Part shown: piece by piece, positions 1 to 5,097 of the stretch
Layout: each line of letters starts with the position of its first letter
Numbering within the stretch: position 1 is the stretch's first letter
Source of the DNA: a halophilic archaeon J07HX64
Lineage (GTDB): Archaea > Halobacteriota > Halobacteria > Halobacteriales > Haloarculaceae
Direction of reading: 5' to 3'
Assembly (NCBI GenBank): GCA_000416085.1
Contig: KE356579.1
Span: 2,717,534 to 2,727,718 of the forward strand
DNA length: 10,185 nt
Notes under the pieces: model-generated
What the model was told of the DNA's origin: nothing
Databases searched by the model: none
Seen by the model: only the letters and a program-made list of their open reading frames with translations
Position numbers and translations under genes: made by a program

Positions 1-30
1 ACGCGTAGTTGAACTGTACTGTCGTGTCTG

Positions 31-250
31 TCTCCGGGCTGTCGGGTTCAGTTCAGATTCCTCGACTCCAGCGGAGCCTCGTGCTCATCTCCGGGCTGTC
101 GATTTCGTCGCCAGGTTGTCGACCTCGGATTGGAGTTGTCGATTTCGTCGCCAAGTCGTCGGCCCCGGATTGGGGATGTCAAACTCGTCGCCCGGTCGTC
201 GGCCCTGAATTGGGACTGTCGACTCCAGCAGGTCGTCGGATTCAGTTCAG
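31..250. repeat. Degenerate 40-bp tandem repeat flanked by short direct repeats
   Basis: Three consecutive 40-base units can be aligned without gaps at 91-130, 131-170 and 171-210, and a partial fourth starts at 211. Units 1 and 2 differ at about 8 of 40 positions, and units 2 and 3 at about 9. The conserved parts are TGTCGA followed by TCGTCGCC, then GTCGTCGGCC, ending in GGATTGG or GAATTGG. A 14-base motif (TCTCCGGGCTGTCG) occurs at 31-44 and again at 88-101. A 16-base motif ending in TTCAGTTCAG occurs at 41-56 and 235-250 with one mismatch and brackets the array. The period is not a multiple of three, and no acidic haloarchaeal-type reading frame covers it, so it is most likely non-coding. 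It lies downstream of the minus-strand methyltransferase. There are no unique spacers between copies, so it is not a CRISPR. Its function is unknown. Confidence 0.75.
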
Positions 251-287
251 GGGCGGGGCGGAGACACGACGGCGCCGATTCACCGGA

Positions 288-1025
288 CTACCCTTCGGGG
301 AGTCTGGCGTTCCAGTAGGAGACAGAGGCGAGTCGCCGGCCGAGGTCGGTGCCGACAACGGCCTGGTCGAGTCTGCGGATCCAGGCGGCGATCGGGTTCG
401 GTGCCTGCCGGAAGAAACCGTAGGGAACGAGCCAGTCGTGTTCGACGCCATCGAGTTCTAGCCCCGTGTCGTGGAGCCACCACCGGACATCGTCCCCGGA
501 GTAGAGGCTCGACCCCATCGGCAGTGCCCAGGTGTACAGCATCCGCATCGAGTAGTTGTTGAACGTGTCGAAGACAACCTGCTCGCGGGAGACCCGTCGC
601 ATCTCCGCGAGAAACGTCTCCGGGGTATCCGCGATGTGGAAAAATCGCATAGCGAGCACCGCGTCGAATCGGTTGTCGGGAAACGGCAGTCGCTCGGCGT
701 CCCCGCGGAGAAACTCCAGACTGTCAGCGACAGTCGCCGACTGTGCGCGCTCGCGGCCCTGCCGGAGCATCGGCCCCGAGACGTCCAGTCCGGTGATATC
801 GGCCCCGCGCTCCGCGAGCATCGTCGTGAACCGGCCCGTCCCGCAGGCGATCTCGAGTATCTCTCGTTTTTCGATGTGACCCAGAGCGTCGAGTACCGCC
901 TGCTTCTCCCGGCGGTCTATCAGTTGCCCCCCCCGCGAGAACCGCTTCTCGTCGTACGACTCCGCCACGTCGTCGGCCTGGTACCACTGCTCGCCTTTCA
1001 CGTTCCCTACTCGCGGACGGGGCAT
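288..1025 (-). CDS. Class I SAM-dependent methyltransferase (substrate unknown)
   Basis: The 245-residue product has a Rossmann-fold methyltransferase core. Motif I is LEIACGTGRF (residues 57-66), the acidic residue that would bind the SAM ribose is D81 in GLDVS, motif III is GDAERLPF (108-115), and the following strand is DAVLAMRFFHI (121-131). This pattern is typical of the UbiE/COQ5-like Methyltransf_11 group. The C-terminal third (YTWALP, WWLHDTGLEL, YGFFRQ) is probably the substrate-binding cap, but the substrate cannot be told. The start is uncertain. The ATG at 1025 has a TATA element only about 19 bases upstream (1043-1046), which would place transcription initiation inside the codon region. 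The in-frame GTG at 1001, giving VKGEQWYQADD, is therefore a credible alternative and would also remove an unusual basic N-terminal tail. The gene is transcribed alone, towards the tandem repeat. Confidence 0.88.
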   Translation of the reverse strand: MPRPRVGNVKGEQWYQADDVAESYDEKRFSRGGQLIDRREKQAVLDALGHIEKREILEIACGTGRFTTMLAERGADITGLDVSGPMLRQGRERAQSATVADSLEFLRGDAERLPFPDNRFDAVLAMRFFHIADTPETFLAEMRRVSREQVVFDTFNNYSMRMLYTWALPMGSSLYSGDDVRWWLHDTGLELDGVEHDWLVPYGFFRQAPNPIAAWIRRLDQAVVGTDLGRRLASVSYWNARLPEG

Positions 1026-1042
1026 TAAAATGCTACTGGAAC

Positions 1043-1046
1043 TATA
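1043..1046 (-). promoter_or_regulatory. Weak TATA element for the methyltransferase gene
   Basis: On the minus strand CCGGTATAGTTCC is the only TATA-like sequence just upstream of the methyltransferase gene. It is centred about 19 bases before the ATG at 1025 and 43 bases before the GTG at 1001. The usual archaeal spacing to the transcription start is about 25 bases, so it fits a start at the GTG with a leader of roughly 18 bases better than a leaderless ATG. Confidence 0.35.
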
Positions 1047-1290
1047 CCGGCAGACTGCGGGCCTCCGACCGTGTCGGCGACTCTCGAAGGGTCCAGGTCA
1101 CGCTGGGAGAGCACGAGGGCTCGGACCACGCCAGCGAACCGGGATGAGTCGGCTCGTGTCGAGGAGTGAGTCGAGAGCATCGGCGACAACGGGTCACCGG
1201 CGGGTCGTCTGCGACAGCGGTTCGCGTCGGGTGGGCATCCTTAAGGGCATAGTAACGTGATTGGATACTTCTCAGTCATTGGATGTGGCT
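1047..1290. other. Gene-free stretch between divergent genes
   Basis: This is the body of a stretch of about 305 bases without a convincing gene (1026-1330). The open frames in it code for Arg- and Ser-rich products without the acidic composition of the neighbouring proteins. It holds an 8-base palindrome CCTTAAGG at 1239-1246 and two direct copies of ATTGGAT at 1260-1266 and 1278-1284, spaced 18 bases apart, just upstream of the promoter of the winged-helix regulator. I see no tRNA, terminator or small RNA in it. Confidence 0.5.
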
Positions 1291-1308
1291 ATACTAAACG
1301 TTTACAAG
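1291..1308 (+). promoter_or_regulatory. Core promoter of the regulator-MBL pair, with palindromic TATA region
   Basis: TTTACA at 1301-1306 is centred about 27 bases before the ATG at 1331, with an A-rich BRE-like stretch just before it. This matches a haloarchaeal leaderless promoter and supports the ATG at 1331 as the start. The TATA region overlaps a perfect 10-base palindrome, TAAACGTTTA at 1295-1304. This could be an operator bound by the downstream winged-helix protein, but that is inference. Confidence 0.65.
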
Positions 1309-1330
1309 CGCCATTCCCGGAGTGCGACTC

Positions 1331-1606
1331 ATGAGAACGAGCGCAGAGAAGGCGGGGAACGTCGATGCGGTGCTTTCAGAGGAGGAGTACCGCGAGCGGT
1401 TACGCGAGATGCCACCGAGCGCGAAACTGGTCGCGAAGGTCCTCGAGATAGACGCGCCGCTGTCACAGGCACGGGTCGCGGAGGAGTCACTGCTGCCCGG
1501 CCGGACGGTGCGGTACGCGTTGAGCCGTCTGGAGGAGCGAGGGCTGATCGAGTCCCGGCACAGCCTGCAGGACGCACGGAAGCACGTTTATCTCCTCACC
1601 CGGTAG
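1331..1606 (+). CDS. Small winged helix-turn-helix transcriptional regulator (MarR-like)
   Basis: The 91-residue product is essentially one winged-helix DNA-binding domain. A short acidic N-terminal segment is followed by a first helix (PPSAKLVAKVLEID, residues 28-41), then the helix-turn-helix PLSQARVAEESLLPGRTVRYALSRLEERGLIE (43-74), in which TVRYALSRLEERGL is the recognition helix and turn, and a short wing (HVYLLT). An in-frame GTG lies three codons upstream at 1322. The ATG at 1331 is preferred because the TATA element at 1301-1306 is at leaderless spacing from it. The gene is followed after 11 bases by the MBL-fold gene, so the two are very probably co-transcribed. The presence of a palindrome in its own core promoter makes autoregulation plausible. 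The effector and target genes are unknown. There is no ligand-binding domain, so it may simply be a repressor that dimerises. Confidence 0.8.
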   Translation: MRTSAEKAGNVDAVLSEEEYRERLREMPPSAKLVAKVLEIDAPLSQARVAEESLLPGRTVRYALSRLEERGLIESRHSLQDARKHVYLLTR

Positions 1607-1617
1607 TCCACGACCAG

Positions 1618-2387
1618 ATGCCGGTGACACGGGTTCCGGTCGACGCGGAGAGTCGGGCCCCCTCGGGGCGGACGACAGCCCACATCGTGACCGCCGAGGG
1701 TGAATCGTTGCTGGTCGACCCTGCGGCCAGGAGCGACGCACTCGACGCCGCCGTCGAGGAACACGACCCGACAGGGGTCGCCGTCACACACCACCACCCG
1801 GACCACGTCGGGGCTGTCGCGTCCTACGCCCAGAGAAAGGGGATGACCGTCTGGGCACGGGCCGGGCGTGCCGGGGCGTTCGAGACGGCGACAGGCACCG
1901 CGCCCGACCGACTGTTCCGGCCCGGCGGGACACTGCCTGCCGGGGTGGGGGTGGTCGACACCCCGGGTCACGCACCCGAGCACGTGGCGTTCGTGGCCGG
2001 CGAGGAGTGGCTCACCGGCGACCTCGCGGTTGCGGCCGGCAGTGTCGTCGTCGGCGCACCGGAGGGCGACATGCGGGCGTACTGAGCTCACTCCGACGGG
2101 TCCACGCCCGCAACCCGGAGCGGCTACTGCCGGCGCACGGTCCCGTTATCGAGGAGCCGCGGGCGGTCTGTGAGCGTCTCCTCGCCCACCGTCTCGACCG
2201 CGAGGTGCGCGTCCTCGATGCGGTCAGGGCCGGTCACGAGCACAGTCCGGCCATCGTCGAGGCCGCCTACGAGAAGGATGTCTCGGACGTGTTCGCGCTC
2301 GCCGAGGCGACTGTCGTCGCCCACATCGAGAAACTCGCCGCCGAGCGCAAGCTATCCTGGGACGGTGACCGGGCGCGACCGCGTTGA
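1618..2387 (+). pseudogene. MBL-fold metallo-hydrolase with C-terminal winged-helix region, interrupted by a frameshift
   Basis: The first frame runs from ATG 1618 to TGA 2083-2085 (155 residues). It carries the metal-binding motif HxHxDH (H58, H60, D62, H63 in THHHPDHVG), then TPGH (H118) and TGDL (D135), the usual order of the metallo-beta-lactamase fold. It stops right after GDMRAY. The rest of the family sequence continues in the +1-shifted frame from 2082 (LSSLRRVHARNPERLLPAHGPVI and onward) to TGA 2385-2387. That second part supplies the last metal-ligand histidine (codon 2136-2138) and a C-terminal helical region of the LACTB2-like winged-helix type (AYEKDVSDVFALAEATVVAHIEKLAAERKL). 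Adding a single C after TAC (2080-2082) would restore GDMRAYLSSLRR and one protein of about 256 residues. The change is either a true frameshift mutation or a sequencing error, as no slippery sequence for programmed frameshifting is visible. It lies 11 bases behind the regulator gene. Confidence 0.8.
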
Positions 2388-2480
2388 CCCGCCACACCCG
2401 GTGCCCCGCGTCGTTCCCGGTCACACTCGACCGACCGGGGTCGGTCGGCACGGGTCCGGAATCGGAGCCAACAGAGCTGT

Positions 2481-2490
2481 GCATCGATGC
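2481..2490. promoter_or_regulatory. Palindrome upstream of trpB
   Basis: GCATCGATGC is a perfect 10-base palindrome centred about 43 bases before the trpB ATG at 2529. It would lie just upstream of the core promoter if the transcript is leaderless; the AT-poor GGTTCAT around 2498-2504 is the best TATA candidate. It could be a regulator site, but ten bases is short enough to occur by chance. Confidence 0.3.
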
Positions 2491-2528
2491 GCAGAAAGGT
2501 TCATGCGGGTGGGCGACAAAGAGCGAGC

Positions 2529-3698
2529 ATGGCAACAGACGAACGGTTCGAGGAGTTCGGAGGCAGACACGTGCCCGAACCGCTGGAGGAGCCGCTGGCA
2601 GAGCTGGCCGCCGGGTTCGAGGCCGCGATCGAGTCCGACGAGTTCTGGGCGGAGTTCGAACACCTGCTGGAGCACTACGGCGGCCGTCCGACACCGGTGT
2701 TCCGGGCAGACACACTCAGTGAGCGCTACGACGCGGACATCTACTTCAAACACGAGGACCTGCTGCACGGTGGCGCACACAAGCTGAACAACACACTCGG
2801 TCAGGGGTTGCTGGCAAAGCGGGCCGGAAAGGAGCGACTCATCGCCGAGACCGGCGCGGGACAGCACGGCACCGCGACGGCGATGGTGGGTGCGTTGCTC
2901 GACATCGACACGACGGTCTACATGGGTCGGCAGGACATCCAGCGCCAGGAGATGAACGTCTTCCGGATGCGGCTGCTCGGCGCGGAGGTCGAGCAGGTGA
3001 CACGCGGTAACGAGGGGCTGGCCGAGGCTGTCGACGCGGCCCTGGAGGATCTGGTGGCGAACACCGAGGAGACACACTACCTCGTCGGCAGTGCTGTCGG
3101 GCCAGATCCGTTCCCGCGGATAGTCCGGGAGTTCCAGTCGGTCATCGGGCGGGAGGCCCGGGACCAGATACAGGAGCTCCACGGTGACCTGCCCGATGCG
3201 TGTGTCGCCTGCGTGGGCGGCGGGTCGAACTCGCTCGGCCTGTTCACCGCGTTCCGTGACGACGACGTTGCCTTCTACGGCGCCGAACCCGGCGGCAAAG
3301 GGGTGGACTCGGGCCAGCACTCGGCCCCGCTGTCGGCCAGTGACGAGGTGGAGATATTCCAGGGGATGCGGACGAAGGTGATCGACGACGACACCGAGAA
3401 CCACTCGATCAGCGCCGGACTGGACTACCCGTCTGTGGGGCCGGAACACGCCGCGATGCAGGCCTCCGGCCGGGCGGAGTACCGCGCGGTCACCGACGAG
3501 GAGGCGATGGCGGCGTTTCGCGAACTCAGCGAGAGCGAGGGCATCATCCCGGCGTTCGAACCCAGCCACGCGATTGCACTCGCGATCGAACTCGCCGAGT
3601 CCGGCGAACACGACTCGCTCCTGATCAATCTCTGTGGCCGCGGTGACAAGGATATGCGAACCGCCGCCGAACAGTTCGACCTGACGCCGTCCTCGTAG
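2529..3698 (+). CDS. trpB: Tryptophan synthase beta chain, orphan copy
   Basis: The 389-residue product aligns along its length with TrpB, the fold-type II PLP enzyme that joins indole and serine to make tryptophan. The PLP lysine is K85 in GGAHKLNNTLGQ, the catalytic glutamate is E107 in ETGAGQHG, the phosphate loop is GGGSN (230-234), D299 in AGLDYPSVGP matches the Asp305 switch residue of the Salmonella enzyme, and R139 in DIQRQ matches its Arg141 partner. The C-terminal motif is CGRGDKD (369-375), where the enteric enzyme has SGRGDKD, so the Ser that contacts the PLP ring nitrogen is Cys. The COMM-domain TLKDA segment, whose Lys167 pairs with TrpA Asp56 in Salmonella, reads GLAEA (163-167). 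No trpA or trpC is adjacent, although haloarchaeal trpB normally sits in a trpCBA cluster. I infer a second, stand-alone TrpB. ATG 2529 was chosen because the family N-terminus (FEEFGGRHVPEPL) begins there. Confidence 0.9.
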   Translation: MATDERFEEFGGRHVPEPLEEPLAELAAGFEAAIESDEFWAEFEHLLEHYGGRPTPVFRADTLSERYDADIYFKHEDLLHGGAHKLNNTLGQGLLAKRAGKERLIAETGAGQHGTATAMVGALLDIDTTVYMGRQDIQRQEMNVFRMRLLGAEVEQVTRGNEGLAEAVDAALEDLVANTEETHYLVGSAVGPDPFPRIVREFQSVIGREARDQIQELHGDLPDACVACVGGGSNSLGLFTAFRDDDVAFYGAEPGGKGVDSGQHSAPLSASDEVEIFQGMRTKVIDDDTENHSISAGLDYPSVGPEHAAMQASGRAEYRAVTDEEAMAAFRELSESEGIIPAFEPSHAIALAIELAESGEHDSLLINLCGRGDKDMRTAAEQFDLTPSS

Positions 3699-3835
3699 CC
3701 ACTGTCGCCATTGTCGTCATCACCCCCGTCGACCACACCGTTATGACCACGCTATCGCCGCCACACCGTCGCACCTATCGTCACTCTGTCGCCGCCGCGC
3801 CGTGTCGGTTGTGCTGTTTCCCACCCAGAAACTGT
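3699..3835. other. TGTCGCC-rich spacer downstream of trpB
   Basis: The stretch between trpB and the next promoter is made of loosely repeated TGTCGCC, TATCGCC and CCGTCG words, without a fixed period. I see no gene, hairpin or T-tract terminator in it. Its composition resembles that of the tandem repeat at the left end of the window but it does not share the 40-base unit. Confidence 0.4.
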
Positions 3836-3857
3836 ACAAAACGACTATTATAATAGC
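3836..3857 (+). promoter_or_regulatory. Strong AT-rich leaderless promoter with palindromic TATA box
   Basis: Within this segment TTATAATA (3848-3855) is centred about 26 bases before the ATG at 3878, and is preceded by a BRE-like ACAAAACGA. This is the best archaeal core promoter in the window and implies a leaderless mRNA. CTATTATAATAG at 3845-3856 is a perfect 12-base palindrome, so the box reads the same on both strands and could initiate in either direction. Confidence 0.75.
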
Positions 3858-3877
3858 CAAGCATATAGTCAAACACG

Positions 3878-4300
3878 ATGTCAGCGAAAAACACCGTAAT
3901 CAACTGGATCGCACCACAGGGAACAAAGAGTGTCCTCGCCTCGCTGATCGGTCTGGTCGGCGCGGCCACAGTCGTCGGCATCCCCACAGTCGGCGGCTCG
4001 CTCGACAGTTCAATCCAGACGGGGGCACTCGCGGCTGGGGCAGTTCTCTTCTTTGTCGGACGGGTCTGGGACACACACCTGCGACACAGTTCGGGGGTGA
4101 TAGAGGAGCGCAAGAAACGGATCTACTACCGGGCGTCGTACGTGGCGCTGATCGCGGTGATCGTGACGTGCATAACCCTGTCGTTCGGACTCACCGAGAA
4201 CGTCATCACACTGTCCGCGATGGATGCGGTGAGCATCGTGTCCATGGCGGCGCTCGGGACGTTCTTCCTCGCACAGTGGGGGTACCGCTGGGTGATGTGA
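3878..4300 (+). CDS. Four-helix membrane protein of unknown function
   Basis: The 140-residue product has four predicted membrane segments: about 18-38 (VLASLIGLVGAATVVGIPTV), 47-63 (TGALAAGAVLFFVGRV), 86-104 (ASYVALIAVIVTCITLSFG) and 114-134 (AMDAVSIVSMAALGTFFLAQW). Between the second and third is a charged loop with EERKKR (76-81), probably cytoplasmic. The EERKKRIYYRASY sequence before helix 3 faintly recalls small archaeal DUF2178-like membrane proteins, but I would not assign it on that basis. No catalytic motif is visible. It is transcribed alone from a strong AT-rich promoter at leaderless spacing, and its 5' end is less GC-rich than the neighbours. Haloarchaeal single-gene membrane proteins of this kind are common and mostly uncharacterised. 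Confidence 0.75.
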   Translation: MSAKNTVINWIAPQGTKSVLASLIGLVGAATVVGIPTVGGSLDSSIQTGALAAGAVLFFVGRVWDTHLRHSSGVIEERKKRIYYRASYVALIAVIVTCITLSFGLTENVITLSAMDAVSIVSMAALGTFFLAQWGYRWVM

Positions 4301-4465
4301 ACGCCACCGCGCACTGAGCGAAACAGGTGTGTCGGGAACACCCGACGGGCGCCTCGGTGTCCCCCGATAGACGGGCACCACGGAGCGACACGGGTCCGGC
4401 CCGAGCGGTGGCGATGACACACATCACGGGTGTCGGACAGGGTGGGTCGACCAGTTCGGGTTCGG

Positions 4466-4714
4466 TCAGCCGTCTTCGGCCGCGCTCGCGTACCCCTGGT
4501 TCTCAAGGCAGGTTCGCATCTCGGCCTTGCTATCGTGTTTGTGCAGTCGTGTCGGCGTGTCACAGTAGTAGACTCCGCCGTCGTGGCGGAGTGTCACCTC
4601 GTGTTCCGCGCCGAGGAACTCGGTGCGGACGACTATCCGGTCGCCGGATTCGAGCGCCGCCAGCAGTTCGTCCGGCTCACACTCGCCGGCCTCGACGACG
4701 CGTGTCTCTCCCAT
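4466..4714 (-). CDS. Small acidic protein of unknown function
   Basis: The 82-residue product is acidic and has no membrane segment or signal peptide. It reads like one compact domain: a helix CEPDELLAALESGD (12-25), two beta-strands RIVVRTEFL and HEVTLRHDG (26-46), then YYCDTPTRLHKH (49-60) and a C-terminal helix SKAEMRTCLENQGYA (62-76). Cysteines at 12, 51 and 69 and histidines at 38, 44, 58 and 60 could bind a metal, but no standard pattern is present. The composition and codon use are typical of real haloarchaeal genes. It lies 92 bases downstream of the BolA-like gene on the same strand. A GC-rich palindrome at 4733-4748 occupies the place of its TATA box. I do not recognise a family with a known role. 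Confidence 0.75.
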   Translation of the reverse strand: MGETRVVEAGECEPDELLAALESGDRIVVRTEFLGAEHEVTLRHDGGVYYCDTPTRLHKHDSKAEMRTCLENQGYASAAEDG

Positions 4715-4732
4715 ACACTACGTTCGTCTGCC

Positions 4733-4748
4733 GGGGACTTCAGTCCCC
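4733..4748. repeat. Perfect hairpin/palindrome upstream of the 82-residue protein gene
   Basis: The 7-base arms GGGGACT and AGTCCCC are separated by two bases (TC). The centre is 26-27 bases before the ATG at 4714, where a leaderless promoter would have its TATA box. It could be an operator, a terminator hairpin after the BolA-like gene (no T-run follows it on either strand), or a remnant of an IS200/IS605-type element, whose ends in haloarchaea often form GC-rich hairpins. No transposase is present here. Confidence 0.55.
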
Positions 4749-4806
4749 CTGTCGTGGTCGACCGGTGAACGTGGACTGTGCCCGACAGAGAACCGGGTGG
4801 ACCGTC

Positions 4807-5046
4807 TCACCCCGGGTCGGGGGTCTCTGTCGACAACTCGAGTGCGTGGATTTCGGTCGTCATCAGTTCGCCGAGGGCATCGTAGACGCGCTGGTGCTGG
4901 TCGACGAGTGTATCACCCTCGAACACCGGGGACCGAACGGTGGCGGCGAGGTGGTCGTCGTCGTGGGGCCCACGCGCCCGCTGTACGTCGGCGGTGGCGT
5001 CCGGGAGCTCCGATTCGATACGCTGTTCGATCGCTTCGAGGTCCAT
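4807..5046 (-). CDS. BolA/IbaG family protein
   Basis: The 79-residue product matches the BolA fold. A short N-terminal helix (LEAIEQRIESEL, residues 3-14) is followed by strands with the histidines of the family loop (GPHDDDHLAATV, 27-37) and the signature FEGDTLVDQHQRVYDALGELMTTEIHALELST (42-72), including the conserved HQRVYDAL helix. BolA-type proteins generally work with monothiol glutaredoxins in iron-sulfur cluster trafficking or redox signalling; that role here is taken from the family. Its size is close to that of the shortest BolA proteins. A T-rich box at 5071-5076 (minus strand CTTTTT) is 27 bases before the ATG, so the gene probably has its own leaderless transcript even though it follows the threonine-synthase-like gene by only 51 bases. 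Confidence 0.85.
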   Translation of the reverse strand: MDLEAIEQRIESELPDATADVQRARGPHDDDHLAATVRSPVFEGDTLVDQHQRVYDALGELMTTEIHALELSTETPDPG

Positions 5047-5070
5047 ACCCGCTCCGAGGGGTCTCGACGG

Positions 5071-5076
5071 AAAAAG
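5071..5076 (-). promoter_or_regulatory. T-rich box: BolA promoter and possible terminator of the upstream gene
   Basis: On the minus strand CTTTTT is centred about 27 bases before the BolA start, at TATA-box spacing. The same five-T tract lies about 22 bases after the stop codon of the upstream gene, and archaeal termination often occurs at such tracts. It may serve both roles. Confidence 0.5.
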
Positions 5077-5097
5077 CGTCTCGGCTGGCTGTGCGGT

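Noticed and set aside
31..250. CRISPR array
   Set aside because: The units are contiguous 40-base tandem copies with gradual divergence and no unique spacers; there are no cas genes in the window.
1030..1260. 76-codon plus-strand frame in the gap after the methyltransferase
   Set aside because: The product is Arg/Gly-rich and basic, lacks any domain and has no promoter at suitable spacing.
1261..1617. N-terminal extension of the MBL-fold protein in the same frame
   Set aside because: It fully overlaps the winged-helix gene in another frame and codes for an Arg-rich sequence; the family N-terminus fits ATG 1618.
2076..2090. Programmed ribosomal frameshift in the MBL gene
   Set aside because: No slippery heptamer or downstream stem-loop is visible; a one-base loss or sequencing error explains it more simply.
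2421..3611. Long open frame (396 codons) opposite trpB
   Set aside because: It is antisense to a gene with full TrpB motifs; such mirror frames are a common effect of high GC and biased third positions, and its product is not acidic and shows no family motifs.
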